Shown piece by piece: positions 12,657 through 27,010 of a stretch of 64,000 nucleotides of DNA (its first letter is position 1; the number at the start of each line of letters is the position of its first letter). A program made the position numbers and the translations under genes. Origin of the DNA: Selaginella tamariscina (taxonomy: Eukaryota; Streptophyta; Lycopodiopsida; Selaginellales; Selaginellaceae). A model generated the notes under the pieces. The model was given only the letters and a program-made list of their open reading frames with translations, did not search any database and was not told the DNA's origin. The stretch covers positions 62,001 through 126,000 of the forward strand of contig PUQB01000038.1 of the NCBI GenBank assembly GCA_003024785.1. The letters are read 5' to 3'.

Positions 12657-15600
12657 TTACGGACACTCCCAAGATTTTCCCGGTGAGTTAGTCCCGGCCA
12701 CCGAAGATTTTACTGCATTATCCCGCTGACTCCCGCTACTAAAGTCTACCATACTTGTCATCCTTCCCATGTTACTAACTATCGCAGGCATGCTGCTTCC
12801 CCCACTTACTCCCAAGAAATCTCTCGTCATCCGGTCGCTCCCTTCCTCGATTTTCGGTGGCATCAGTCTCCCCGGGAAAGCTAGTTCCTCGAAGGGATTC
12901 TTCTTTCCGAAACTCCTCCTAAGCTCTCGTCCTGGGACTAAACATCTGGAAGCAGCAGCAGCGTCTGCGTTCATCATCTGTGTATACTGGTTTCCCTCCT
13001 CCAAACAGGTACGCTGCCTGATCCATCATGCTCATGTTGCTGTCTGTTCTCTGCTCGCCGTATGCGCCCGACGACGACGAGACCTCGTTCGATACATCAC
13101 TAGCTCTCCTCATAAGCATGTGTTGTGGGAAGAGGGCCTCCCAGGTTGTTCTTGCCTATTGGCTGCGTTCTGCCAGAACGCGCCCAGGTTGAAGGAGCCA
13201 GCGGTGGTACTGTCTGCCCCAGCAAGTCCGAAGCCGCGTAATAGAGAGGTGTTACTTGCAGTCGCACCCATCTGTGCCGCTTTCTGCAGTAGAGCAGTCG
13301 CAGACATCTGTGCAGTCGCTGCTGCAGCAGCAGCAGCAGCTCCCTGACGGAAATTACCACTGGGGGCAGCGGCGGAAGACAAGGAGAGCCCGGCAGTCCG
13401 GTTGTCACCGCGGTTCAAGACGTTTATCATGTCCGAACAGACCGGTCCCGTTCCCCCCTGCTGTTGCTGCTGAAGTTGCTGGTGAAGGGAGTGTTTGTGT
13501 ACAGGTTGTGCTCTAGCTGTCCCAGGACGTTACCCATGTTATGTATGTTGGGCTTGAGAGAGAATGGAGAGTTGCTGTTGGTTGGGGAAGCTTCAAAAGG
13601 TCCTCCCCAGTGTGTTCCACCTGCCACAGGGGAGTCTGGCGGCTCCTCCCGGGTTGGTTGCCACCTGCTTCCGGCCATCTGAAGTCCTCGCTGGTTCCGA
13701 AGTGTTGCATTCCCATTGCAGAGAGGTCCTCGCTCTGGAGAAGTCCGACACCGGCTCCTGGCGGCATGCGGAGGGAGTAAGCCTGCTGGCTGTGCGGTGA
13801 GGCTGGTATGTTTCCTCCCAAGGCGCTGTTGCTTATTACTCCCTCTGGTAATGGTGGTCTGCTGATCCTTGCACTCTCTTCTGCTAGCGCATCACAGAAC
13901 GCTCTGTGTGTAATGAAACTGTCCCTCCTGTAATATGGAAGAAAACTTAGAGAATACTTGTGTGCGTGCGTGCGTGCATGCGCGTGTGTGTAAGAGAGAG
14001 AGAGAGAGCACTAAAATGGAGACCCAAAGCGTTTAGATTCTGTACAACCAGAGCCTAGAGAATACTGTTCATCTGAACTACAATGCATAGCCCTGCTCAT
14101 GCTAGACCTATTGTTGGTACATATACCGATCTATGCATATAGCATTTTATAGGAAAAGCTGCACTGGCCTAATCTTATATATATATATATAACTCAGGTT
14201 TCAAGCTCAGTTTATAAACTAGAAATTGCTATTTATTGCTCCACCTTGGAAAGCAGTCATAATTATTGTGTGGTTTTCTACAGAAGTTTCCAATCTATAG
14301 AACATCTGGTGTATAAGTATAAAGTTTTCATTAAACCAATGTACGTGGCTATATATACGTATATGCAGTAATTGTGTTCGGTATAAGTGTCTCCTATGTA
14401 GAAGAAACTTTATTTGCTATGTCCAGGGGTATTACTGTTTCAATCTGCATTTGTAAGAGTTCGGAATGAACTCGAATGATGGCTTACATATATGCAGATC
14501 ACTGACTTTAAGACAGTTCATGTATATATACGTATATATGTAGTGTTTCTACGTAATTCTATGTATGAGAAACAAGTAGAATTCACTCACCTTGAGAAGA
14601 GCGTGCCACAGTCACAACGATATTCTCTAGTTCCACAAGTCTTAGAATGAGCCTTCCAATCCGACTGCACAGCATACCGCTTGTTACACTTGTCGCATTT
14701 CCACTTCTTCTCCCCGTGCTTGCGACAGAAATGCTTCTTGATACCAGTAAGATCTCCCAGAGCTCTCGAGGCATCGTGATGCACGCAGCTTACTTCTGGG
14801 CAGATGTACACTCTCTTGCGTGGCTCCTTGCTAGTTCTTTGCTTGAGCTTCCATGGAAGATTATGTCCTCTTCTGTGCAGCTGCAGGTTCTGGTCTCTTT
14901 GAAATCCCTTACCACATATCTCACATACGAATCTGTTCGTTGCCATGAGCGTCGTTGGCGATAATGCAATAACTTCTGCATCTGGGTCTGCACAAAGAAA
15001 CTACATGTTAATTTGCCATGAGCAGCCAGTCAATCTCTATGTAATGAGTGTGACGATCTAAGTTCTACATATACTGAATTATCACTCTTTGCTTCAAATC
15101 ACACTTGGGCCTGTGAATATCTATACTGCTTCTTTTGATCGAAATCAAAAAGCTCTCTGGAGCTCCTGTCAATATGTAAGAGATAGAATTTACATGTGGG
15201 AATCGAGTTGCATTCTATCTATACACACACTCATACTGCAGCTGCAGATGCAGCGAATTCTAACCCATAATGATTCTAGATATATCACATGTCGGTCAGA
15301 AATGTAACTTATTATGAACATAGCTCAGATGAAGTTCTTAAAGAGCACGAGATGGGCAATTCTGTGTGATTAATGGATGAGACAACAGCATTCATCAGTT
15401 ATTAATTGCATAGAAGGAACACGTTTCAGAAGATGGATAGTCAACTTGTACTGAAAAGGAAGCGTGAAATGCGTATTCTTCGATACTGTTTTGTTTAGAT
15501 CTTTAGTATTGACATGAGTTCAAGAAACAGTACCTGGAGTGCCTGGTAGATTACGCTTCTTCTTCAAAGGAGGCTGTTGAGGCTGCGCCTGCTGCTGTTG

Positions 15601-15699
15601 CTCGGCAGCAAATCCCGCAGTGAAGGATCCATGCGTCTGATGGCTGTCTCCTCTATTCCCAGAGTCGCCAGATGGGGATGTCAAGTTGGAGAGTGGCAT
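12657..15699 (-). CDS. INDETERMINATE-domain (IDD) C2H2 zinc-finger transcription factor
   Basis: Three exons on the minus strand: 15534-15699, 14591-14987 and about 12657-13927. Exon 1 gives MPLSNLTSPSGD, a Gln-rich stretch and KKKRNLPGTP, the IDD nuclear signal. Exon 2 carries the ID domain: FVCEICGKGFQRDQNLQLH, the KEPRKRVYICPEVSC finger, and the CCHC fingers ending TCGTREYRCDCGTLFSR. Exon 3 completes RDSFITHRAFCDALAEES and holds the two conserved C-terminal motifs MSATALLQKAAQMGAT and TRDFLG. IDD proteins bind DNA, partner with GRAS proteins such as SCR and SHR, and control patterning, starch and gravitropism. Exon 3 needs about five one-base frame changes (near 13650, 13500-13435, 13115 and 13000); the last two compensate each other. 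Most lie in short runs (GGG, AAA). Since all family motifs remain intact, sequence error is the likely cause. Confidence 0.88.
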
Positions 15700-18600
15700 T
15701 TTTGCTGCAGATGCTTCTCAAAACTTGTGTAGATTGAGGAAAACTCACAATTTCCTCCTCGATCTTGGACTTTGGTGTAGATTACATTTCTGTCACAACC
15801 CAGCTATGTGAATTGAGAAGAACATGTAGCTCCCCCGATTCTTCTAATCCTCAATCCCTCCAAAGGGTACCACCTAATATGAATTCTACTATATCTGTGT
15901 GTGATCTTCATCAGTAGCCAGGGAAGAGAAGAGAATTCTCCTGCCACCATACGACCTACTGTATGTTCCGAGCTCTGAGAGTGATGGACACAGTATGACA
16001 ATCTTTGTGTTTTTCTTCGTCCTCTTCTTCTTGGAGAAAGACAGGAAGGCCGGGGTTAGGCTTGCTTAAACACCTTGCGGGGAGTGTGAAGTGATGACAA
16101 AAACCAAGCCTAGCTGTTTATGTGCAAGAGAACAAGAGAGAAACAAGCTGAGCTTTCAGCAGCTAGCAGCTAACTAGCGCAAACTACGGATTTATGTAAT
16201 GCAACGAGGGGGTAAGATCTACATCTCTAGATCTGGATGTTGCATTCTTGAGAATAACACACTAGTAGACACAGGCACATTCTCTCTACTCTATCTTGTA
16301 TATCCTATACTAGTTTTGTATGTTTTGTTTATGTTAGAATTAGCAGCATAGCAACAAACTCTAGGTCCTAGGTTCAAATCTCCTCTCTCACAACCCTGGC
16401 AAGCGGCCCAAGGAAGATTACGCTTTTGCATGGCCAGACAGAGGGGAATTATTAAAATAATTATTAAGTTAATCATGATTAATTAGTGATTAACCCTGTC
16501 AGTTGCTTTCGAGTTTTCAAAGTCTTGCAGCAAAATTTCATTCTTACATCACTTGTGATTGCTCTTTATGGGGACAAAGGAGAGGCTTTGTTAAATACCG
16601 AGCTAGGAATAGAATAAAAATAGTGGCATTACATTACATATGTGGCATTTGCATACAGAGTTATTTACCCTTTTCTTTTCTCTGCTCTCCCTGACCTCTC
16701 AGAGAATCTTGAATAGACTACATACATATATATGTCACAAATATAGGATGGCCCCTGTGGAATTATTTGAAATAGATTAGAAAATAATTAAAAATAATTA
16801 ATCAGAAAGGGCTGCTTCCTGCCTGACCCATAACCAACTATTCTAACAGGAATAACAAACAGGCCGGTCATCCACCTTGTTTTGGCCATGGAGGGAAATG
16901 GAATGAAGGAATCTCTTAATTGCAATGCAACTAAAAAACAATCATAATTATAGACTTTGTTTCTTCCCCACTTTTATGGATACATCTAGATTTGGAAAGA
17001 TGGGTTCCTTAACATTTTCAATTCTCATACACATATGGGATGTGTGTGTGTGTGTGTGGATGTACATACACAGTCCCTATATATCTCATTCACTCCATTC
17101 CCATCCAACTGGTGTAATACTGCTGCAGAGAGTGTCAATTTCTACAGTCATATTTCTTTTTGGGAATTTCTACAGCCTGTTAAAAAGAAAAGAATGACAG
17201 TACCCACAAGGCCAATAACAACAAGGAAAATGACTGCAGTTCAGAAAAATGGCATATATAATATATGTTCTAATAGGGATTATAGGAGGACATGGATGGA
17301 TCAAAACATTTGGCACATGTGTGGTCTGCATTATTTAAATCCCTTCTCCTGAGAGAATGTTGAATTATTATGAGTAAATACTTACTCGTGTACTTTGTTA
17401 ACTATAATGTCTGACTGTCACGGGTTTTACAGACACAATGAAGATAAAAAGTAACTTTCCCCCCAGGTGATAGGGTCATGAAAGGGTAATTAGGGTTTAG
17501 GGTTTAGATTTAGCTAGACATTAGACAGTGAATATTCTAATGGAAACAGCTAGTTAGCTAGCTATGGTCTAATATACGAGGTTGGAGAAGTAGATTGATT
17601 ATAGATTAATTTATCACCTTGCTTGACTTATTGTAACGTTTGAATGATGACGAGTGAGTATAACTTGCATATAATAATATGATAAGCTGATGTGTTGAAA
17701 ATGCAGAAGTGCAAATCATTACATATTAGAAGTTTCAATCAAATAATGCTGGTTGGAAAATGAGCCAACTATTGAAACCCTAAGTGTCCACACAGGTTGG
17801 TATCAGAGGGGGGTGAAGTTGATTGATGGAGGGTTAAACTATGGAGTAAAAACAGATGGAGATAGGCATTTTTTGAGTACCGTTTTTTAAGAGAGCAAAT
17901 GGACAACATATGTATACGATATAGACCAGTAAAATCCAAAGACTCGAGGGAGGGAACTGCTAGCAAACATCTAACAAGTATGTCATTGGTGATGGCAATA
18001 GCTGAAATATATAGTTTATATATTTTATATATAGTAATATGCCAAACATAGGAATGAGACTCATTTAAAGCCTTCCAAGTCTTGTTAGCTAACATATAGG
18101 TGAACAAATAGGCTAGTGGAACCACCTGTTAGTTTGGCATTGTCTTGTGTGTGTGCGTGGCGTGTGTGTGGAGTATTGCTAAGCACTCTCTCTCACACAT
18201 ACGCGCGCGCCCGCGCAGATATGCATACACAAGTCTAGCTGAAATACACATGTTTATGCACAAGCACACAAATACAGGTTTTAAATCTTATCCTACAGGG
18301 ACCTGGATATGATATTTCCAAAGAGATTACGTATGTATATCTTATAAGATTTGTAGATCTACTTAACCATAATCTGTAGGATCAGCTTTAAGAGTTTTAA
18401 TGAATTATTGAAGTCTTGTTCATATGCAATTATAATGTATAAGTATCTTGAACCTGAAAGGGATATATGAATTAATTATTAGATTAAGAGAGATAATTAA
18501 GAATTATCTGAAAATTAAAAATGGAGACGTGTTGCGCTGCAAATTCCAGCGTCAGGTATCTAGCAAGCAAATTGGAGGCATTCTGTTGGACACAAGCTGG

Positions 18601-21600
18601 TGGCATTTTGTGGATAAGAAGATTCTTTTATATTTCTCTTTATATACATAAAAATTAAAGAATAAATAATATACGCTTCTAGCTGTATGATGTGTCCCCA
18701 CGCCAGCGTGGCATGAACACTATGGCCCGCCCACACATGCAGGAACGTGAACTCATGCACTGCATCTCCACGTCAACATCTGATGTGGCAGATGAATCAG
18801 CAAGATTTGTACTGTTAATATTCCTTCCTATCCTTTGTAGCTTTCTACAAGTTGCTATATGAATATTACTTAATTACATATAATTCTTTGTTCAAACCTT
18901 AGGAGTTATGGTCAAGATTTTGAAATCTCGAGTTGTACTAGACTTTATTTCACGAAATTCGCACTTAAAGGTCCCACAAAAGTCTAACCTATAGTTTTTT
19001 TCCAAAAGCAGCAAAGATCTTCTGGAAAACAACTTAAACAATGGTTAGGGTTAATAAACCGAGGTTAAGCGCTCCATACGTACATGTTGCATGTTATACG
19101 TGGAACTGACATGTGTATGAGCGTATATTGATTCATGAACAGTGTGGAGCATTTTCACATTGAATGCAACAGAGTGAGTTTGATATATATGCTAGTCACT
19201 AAATAGTTTCTGGTGGCCTTTGTCTGTCTGCCACTGTCACCGAAATGTATGGGCTGCCAAACAAAATGCCAAGGTCTCTTACACACAACAGCTGCAGGGC
19301 AACTATAACAGAACCATCAGTATAGTTTGTGTATAGAATATCTTACAATCACTGAAAAAAATGATTAAATTTACGTGCATGCATTCATAGTAACATATAT
19401 ATATTATCATTACAAACAAGACAAGTGTATTCCTTAGGAATTTTATCCATGCAGTAATATGTATATATCAAATAAAGGTACCCATCACACATTCATTTAC
19501 GTGGAAAAGGAACGCCTGCATGCACATTTTATATGTATTTGAACACTGCAATGAAGAGGCTAATTCTAAGCTTGAATATATATTATAGTATTAAAATAAA
19601 TCAAGTATATAATTAGACTTTTATTTTGATTTATGTTGTGCAGGATTGTAAAAATAGACTTTGAAGAATGGTTAGTGTCCAGGGCAATCATTTACTTTAG
19701 ACAAAATGTATGGAATTCAAACGATATATATGCGATCTTCTGCTGTCTCTCCGCGTTATGTAACTGCAGACTGCATATAAGATATTATTTTAGAGGAATA
19801 CTATAATAATATTCATCAGCAAATCCGTTTGTACAATGGTAGTGTAAAAAATCAATATATTCTCTAGTACGTAGAATTTCTTTATTTTTATTTTTATTTA
19901 TATATATATATATTTCCTTTTTCTGATCATGATATTACGTCATAAGTTCACGTGTGGCAGAGAAAACGGGACAGAGTTTGGGTTTGAGGGTACAAGTACT
20001 TCATGGTGGCCCTCATTCCTCTCGTGCAACGCAAGGCAGATGACAAAAGCTGAAAGTTCCCTTTGCCTCTGTCTTTTGCCCCGCTACAAAACAGCCACCT
20101 GTACTTTTTGGGATCCAAACCCCAGTTAATTCTAACACATTATAACTAATTACTTGTAATTATCCCATTTTAATATGATATTAATCATATTTAAGTCAGT
20201 ATTGTAATGTTTACTTTCACACCTCATACGTGAGCGTTACGGTGCATACTTGTATAGTTCTATATGACATTGAACATTTAGGCTACAGTTAATGTAAGTA
20301 ATCTTTGTAGATTTTTTTTCTAGTTAGAATGTGCCAATCTAGCTAGCTTCCAACTCAAAGAATGAACAAGTTTGGCATTTGGGATCGCGTCTAGCGAATT
20401 TCAGTTAAGTGTAAGTGATTTGGGATTGCTGATATCTCAGAAGGGTCGCAACAAAACCAGGCTTTTCTGCATTATACTTTGTACTTATACAAACTTTGCC
20501 CCATAACAATAATTGGCACTTTGTATGTATTTCTATTACATAAAACAACACGCTGGTTGGCGTGGAAGTTTGTAATCCAGGCTTCCCGCTCTTTATATGT
20601 TTCCTGCACCTTATAATTCTTGTATATATAGCATCGTTATTGTTGACATCCAATACGGTTATATGGATGACAGGCAGCATATCCCAAGTTTCACGCTCTG
20701 GACTGTGGCACAGATCTCCACATTGCCGATGGTTTAATGTTATTATATATCGATATGCAAACACAAACAAATAGTTGGTTCCGAAGTATTATTTATATAT
20801 AATTCCCTCTCCATAATAGAAGTTTCATTCGTAAGAAACAAACAAATAATGTGGCTTTCCATGCAAATTATACGCGTCAGTAGTCAACCATGAGAGATTG
20901 CTTGTTTTCTTTATGTATATTTCATCTGCATGCTTGAATTGGACGTAGAAAACTCGGAATCTTATATTAAATATATATTTTATGCTCAGTATATAATTTC
21001 TAATTAGATTCTAAATTTACAGTAGGCATATCTGAGTCTTGTTCGAATCACTACAACCAAAATATGCAGTAGACAGGAGAAAGGATGAAACTCTTAAACT
21101 ACTGTGATCCGGCCATTAAGCAACAAAAGCAGGAATATATCTCTACACTTGTGCTACACAGACGTGTACAAGGCCCGTGAAACATTACAAAATAATCAAG
21201 ATGTTGCATTGTCTGTTCTGCAAATACATAGTTAAATTAGCTTATAAAACTGTAATTCTTTAATTATTTTTCTATCTTTTCGAAACTTGGGCCATTCCAT
21301 AATTTGGGACCCATGACGCGTTGTTACGGCCGCGAGCAACACGGAGACCATGGAACTATCCACAAGATTCCTGACATTGTTGACGATCTAATCTAGGTAG
21401 AAAATCTACGGTCGAGATCCTTAAAGAGCATCGAGGGCTGATGTTCATAGAAAATGGACGGTGAAGATCCTTCATGGACGTCGACGTCTGGGATCCACCT
21501 CATGCAAATCCAACGGTCAGCTTTCGAATATGCGGTGTGAAAAGGGCGGGAAGAGCGAATCTTTTGTGGGGTCCCAGGTTCGAACCGTCCCCAAGACAGA

Positions 21601-23085
21601 CAACGCTTGCAACGCGCGTGTTTCGTCTTGTTGTTGGTGATGACGTGGCGGGCCCGGTGTGGACCAAGATATACTGTCGTACGAAAATCATACGGGTTGG
21701 TGGTGTTGATATATCATATGAATGATAGAACTCTAAAATAACATTTTAATGAGAATATACTCAATAATAAACGGCATATACCTATACGAAGTGATTATTT
21801 AAGTATGAAACATCGTATTCTAGACAGCTAAGGGAATTTGTGAGCATGAATGGACCTTAATGTTAATAAAAATGGGGGTTTAATGTAACCTCAATACACA
21901 ACATTCCTATGAAAAATCCTATAGTGGTTGAGCCTTCATAGGGCTGAGAAAGATCAGATTCACATGCAGAGAAATGGTTAATTAAACATTAAATTAACTG
22001 TTTAAGGGGTCAACAACAGGCTTTGTTTTCTCCTGCTGATCCACGTGAAACACGGGTAACGAAGTCTTTCGTCCTTGTACAACACACACGCACACGCACA
22101 CGCACACGCACCCTGTGTATTTATATATAATGAAGAACAAAGGGCGCTCGTAGACAAGTACCAGGATTTGATCTTGTCATCTTTGATAGGGATGAAGTTT
22201 TAGAATTTTGCTGCCATGATCTACATACTCATAGGGTCTGTGTATTCCTATCAGACACTCTTCCTATTTTAATATTTATCATTTTTAAATTCAAAAACAT
22301 ATATATAATATATAATATATATATACGTATACGTATATGGAATATATACGAAAAGTATATTCACTACAGTCTTCTTCATTGACTCATGATTAGATTTATA
22401 ACACAAATGTCGATGCATGCACAAAGGGTCATCATAAGCCTCGAAAATGGTACATGTACAACGTAAACCTTGTTTTGTTAAAATATTACAGGTCAAATAG
22501 TGCTCATGATGCCCATATGATACAGTTCCCCAAGTACATGCATGATTAATTTTAACTAATAAACACTGATTAACTTAAAAAGGATTAAACTAATATATTG
22601 AATTATTTACATTCTAACACATGATTACCATCTTAAGTATGAAGAATGTTCGATAACTGTGTTCTCCGTTGGCACATTATGAACAAGATCTCTATAAGTA
22701 GAACAAACCACGTAAGCTCTCTCTATCTGGCATGTACTTATTTAAAAAGAAACATATTCATTGTATGTCCGTGTGCAAACACACACACACACACAAACAA
22801 ACATGAGCATACAGGTATGATATACAATATGGTAAACTGAAAATTGCTGTCCATAGATTACGTAAACGATAATTAGGATTAATCAAAATGGTTCGTATTT
22901 ACACGTCTTATTTGAATCAATGACTAGCTATCATCATTATCGGCCTTTATATGCGTAATCAACATTACCTCATGATGCTGAAGATTCCTCCTCTACGTAA
23001 GTCCCCCACTAGTTGGCCTGTACAAATTCAGGATTGAAGAAATGTATAAACATTATAGTTAAGTTAGTTGAGTTTAAACATTAAC
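15700..23085. other. Long AT-rich interval without recognisable genes
   Basis: About 7.4 kb upstream of the IDD gene has no supported coding region. The first 500 bases (to about 16200) are richer in G+C and may be the IDD promoter and 5' leader. Scattered features are TG/CA runs (17041-17058, 18150-18180, 22085-22110), a double telo-box at about 17490-17508, and a stretch near 21300-21720 with higher G+C and weak internal repeats of the form TAGAAAATCTACGG / TAGAAAATGGACGG. The open frames here are short and show no domain. Confidence 0.6.
17490..17508. promoter_or_regulatory. Telo-box pair (TAGGGTTTAGGGTTTA)
   Basis: The sequence contains two overlapping AAACCCTA boxes on the minus strand, the plant telo-box bound by TRB/PRC2-recruiting factors. 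It lies about 1.8 kb upstream of the IDD start. Function here is inference only; it could be chance in AT-rich DNA. Confidence 0.3.
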
Positions 23086-23752
23086 TTACAAGCCAATAGC
23101 TACTTTCACTGAGTCGTAGATAAACCATTGCATTGTCACAACCGGTCCCACTAACATAATGCGTAGAGGTAAGCTCCTTGTGAAGAGTCCCACAAAACCA
23201 ATCCTCTTTATTGCCTGCAATAGAGTATCTGTAGATTAGGTATAATAGTATAAACTCGTGAGCACGCACATATTAACAGGTCTCTTTGGTCCGTTTATTT
23301 TGACACGCTAATGTGTATGAGTATGAGTATGTGGAGAGAGAGATGAGACTATAACGTACTTGCAAAACGGTCCCACCCCTGTTGTAAACAGCGCTAATCA
23401 CATTATCAGCGGGATTAGAGACAACAGTGCCCGTAATCCCTGATATATAAGCAGCCCCACACGTAACAAGTAGCTGTGTGGTTGTTGAACACTCGTTACG
23501 TGGTTTCTCCACAACGTTGTTGTATATAAAGTCCACGGAGTGTTCAAATGAAGTAAACATAAGCATGGCAACTGCAACGAAACTTCAGCAATGGTATCAT
23601 ACAGTAGGCATCATACAGTAGGATGACTTACATGGAATGTTGCGACTCCACAAAGGTAACAGTCCTCTGTAAAGCCTGCAATAAGTCGATATACACATTA
23701 TACATAAAGAGTGTGGTGTGGACATAAAGATCTATATGTATGTGTAGGAAAT

Positions 23753-23819
<67 letters not shown>

Positions 23820-25633
23820 AGAAATATATGTACCCAAAGTTATACAAATATCAAGGGATTGGATTAACACCTCAGCTCAGGATTGCAATATAAATACACA
23901 CAGGAAAGCATATATATGCGTGCATATATGTGCATAAGTATAGTACCCGGGGAGCTTCTCGGTGGAGTAAACCTTAGGGAAACCATCGATCAGACCTTTA
24001 GCAAATCCTGATTGGGCCATAACGCGTACTTTGATCGATTCAAAAGGGCAAAGCACAACGTCTGCAATCATCTGAACATGTTTCACATTTATATTCATGC
24101 TTTGCTATATTACATTATAATCTAGCTGATATTGTTTACACTTGTATATAAACAACACACACACATAGTGGATACAGTATGTTGTACACGCACGCACGCA
24201 CGGACACACACCTGTGCGCAGGCACTGGCTCCGAAGTATATAGGAGTTCTGTACACAGCACTGTTCTCTGGTCCAGCAGCATCACAATAGCAATGCTTGA
24301 AGTATTCGTATAAACTGAACTTACAAGCTCCCTGAGCCCCGTATCCGTACAATTTTCCGCCCCAACCTCTCCATAATCCCGCTGGACCCCGTTCCTTCCA
24401 TAAAACACCCAGTCCTTTCACACATTCCCCCATACTTTGCTGGATGAACCTGGTAGAAGTATACAGAAAAACTTACTTAACATCTATATCTTATGTATAT
24501 GGAAATAGTCTATGTTACTTACGTATCAAGTTACTAATGTGGTATTTACGTTTAGTTAATTATTTGAACTATCACTAGTACTACGTACTATAGTGTCACT
24601 GATCCTCATTCAAACAACTGATAACCTGCAACCACGAGATATCTTCGGAAATTGAATATATATTTTGTTCGACGAAGATATGTTTCTCACTAGATGCAGA
24701 CAAGATATCAAAGTCAAATACAGTATCATTTCACAAATATCTAGGATAACTTAATAAGAAAACCATCATATATACACAATAGAAATAAATACAATAACAT
24801 ATATACATATACAACCGACATATTGTATATATACCATAAGTGAGGCTATACATACATGGATAAACACATCTCTCCATATAAATATAATATAGTATACAAA
24901 AATGTGCCCAAATTTCAGCGAAACAAGCAATCAAGAAGTACAATGTAACAAATACATGATACATCTGCATTACACTATGCGACATACCGTATATATAATA
25001 TAAATAGGACAATATACCACTGTATACATATATACATGAATAAGAAGATAGATACATTTCAACACACAAGTATAACAATGGTTTTAGTCAATATGTGAAA
25101 CAAACAATCAAGGATACAGATTATACACAGTCTGTTGATTATAAAATTAAATAAATGTACGCATACACGAACAAACCTATGAAGGATGAAGTCACGGTAT
25201 ATTCATACACGAACACACCTATGACTTCTGCAAGTACCGTATACATAGTTAATAGATTCCTCTAAACACCAGCTGCAGTCACACTGTGTATATATTATAT
25301 ACATAGTATATATACATGTATACATGAATAAAACATTCTATATACAAGTGCAACAATGGTTTGAGTAAGAACGTGCCCAAATTTCAGTGAAACAAACAAT
25401 GAAAAACTAAAATGCCAATTTTTTATATTTATTTTACAGAATACACACTGTATATGTTGCAAACAAGACAATATGAATCAATCGTATACCTGCATATTTA
25501 CTTTGAGATTGTCCAGCGGAGTAACCAAGAAATGTGTGGTGCCGGCGGACAGCATTCCGCCTGCAAAGCAAGCAGCATAATACTTACTGCTGAAAAGCGC
25601 AATGTCTTCTGTTCCCCATTGAACCGCATCCAT
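23086..25633 (-). CDS. PHT3: Mitochondrial phosphate carrier (PHT3/MPT type)
   Basis: Six exons on the minus strand: 25490-25633, 24212-24449, 23947-24071, 23632-23675, 23360-23571, 23086-23214. The protein begins MDAVQWGTEDIALFSSKYYA and carries the carrier signatures TPLDNLKVNMQ, CPFESIKVRVMAQ and NPADNVISAV, plus VHPAKYG, GYGAQGACKFSLYEYFK and GLYRGLLPLWSRNIP, all typical of the phosphate carrier that imports Pi with protons into the matrix for ATP synthesis. The start at 25633 leaves almost no presequence; the frame upstream is open but has only TTG, not ATG. Exon 2 contains one extra G in a GGGGG run near 24430, which shifts the frame between VHPAKYG and ECVKGLGVLW. The first intron is about 1.04 kb, much longer than the others, and contains degenerate internal repeats. 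The last codon is at 23086. Confidence 0.88.
23757..23819. repeat. (CT)n(AT)n compound microsatellite in an intron
   Basis: About 37 bases of CT followed by about 26 of AT, inside intron 3 of the phosphate carrier gene. Confidence 0.9.
24730..25400. repeat. Degenerate repeats in the first intron of the phosphate carrier
   Basis: Phrases recur with changes: GTGCCCAAATTTCAG followed by GAAACAA (near 24904 and 25374), ACGAACAAACCTATGA / ACGAACACACCTATGA (near 25168 and 25211), and TATACATGAATAA. This looks like an old local duplication, not a transposon I can name. Confidence 0.5.
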
Positions 25634-25726
25634 TCTGTGCCTCGGATTCGGCCGGGTTTCCGACTCTGCAGGTAGCTCGGACCTCGGATTCGGACTCAAA
25701 CTCAACCCATTCGAGACTTGACGAAG

Positions 25727-25755
25727 CTTAAACCCTAGCTAAACCTAACCCTAGT
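25727..25755. promoter_or_regulatory. Telo-boxes upstream of the phosphate carrier
   Basis: The run AAACCCTAGC and the following AAACCTAACCCTAG lie about 100 bp upstream of the start codon. Such boxes are common in promoters of plant housekeeping and translation genes. Role inferred. Confidence 0.4.
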
Positions 25756-25759
25756 GGGG

Positions 25760-27010
25760 ATCTGCTCCGTTAACTGGTTGACGGTTGTGGCTGAACCTCT
25801 GCCACGTTGCATTGTATTCCAATCACTCGTGAAAAAGGAAATGACGATTCCGCCTCTGGATTTTTACTTTAAAAAATATAATTTTATTTAAGTATATATG
25901 AAGTAAATTTAATAAAAATTTAGTTTAATATAATATTTATTAATTATATTATTATTATTATTAAATAATATAAAGTCAAATGCCAAATCAACAGATATCA
26001 CTTCAGACATCAATGTCTTTCACATATTTATATAGAAACATATATTCGTTTTGCAGAATTTATGTTATATAATGTTGTATAATACTAGCATTTAGTATGT
26101 AATACACGTAGCTTTAATTTTGATTTGACAAAACTCCCTGGTAAATAATAATTATGCTAATAAAATATTCAGCTTGACATGTATTGTTGTTTTAATTAGT
26201 TAATTAGCTTATATTAAATTAAATTACTGGATACTTTGTTTTCAAATTTTATGTTTAAATTATCATATTTAACTATCAAAATATCTTATATAATAAGTTT
26301 GTTATGTGTGTCTATAATGAATGCCTTATCAACGATAGTTTTGAATTGTATTTATGGGTCATCTTAAATTTCTTTATAGACAGGCCATTTTAAATTTTTA
26401 TTTGACATTTATTATAAATTTCATAAGATGGTTATTTTAAATTTAATTTAACGATTGTCTTAAACTTATTAAGTTAAGGTGGATTAAAGATAAATAAGAA
26501 TAATAATTGAAGATAAACCTACTAGGTTATAATAATTAAATTATAAATTCACCATGTCAAAAATAATAATTGGTAACTTAAAAATAAATTATATTAAAAT
26601 GATTAACCAAGTTAAAAATAATAATTAGATTAAAAGTCCAACTTAAAGATAAACTCATTAAATTAGGATAATAATTAAGAATCATTAAATAATTACATTA
26701 AGAAGCTTAATGATAAACTCAAGATAATAATACTTATCAAATTAAAAATAATAATAAATTTATATTGCATATATTTGTGAGTGTTATAGATGCCCCCATA
26801 AGATTGTTAATATCCTAACCAATTCAATAATCATCTTAAACTCATTCCATGTAATAATTATCAATTACTAAGAATAACAACTAAGTTAAGACAAATTCAT
26901 CATAAGAATAACAATTAAATTAAGGATCATTAAATTGTTAAGCTTAAGCATCAGATTCAAAATAATAATTGGGTTAATCATCCAATTTAGGAATAAACTC
27001 ATTAGATTAA
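25760..27010. other. Very AT-rich interval with degenerate short repeats
   Basis: About 1.25 kb with a very high A+T content. From about 26440 the phrases AATAATAATTA, GATTAA and AACTCATTAAATTA recur at irregular spacing of about 50-60 bp. No gene is visible. It may be an old decayed repeat or a matrix-attachment-like stretch. Confidence 0.5.

Noticed and set aside
20405-20770. Minus-strand open frame of 121 codons in the gene desert
   Set aside because: No recognisable domain, AT-driven composition, no supporting splice or neighbour signal.
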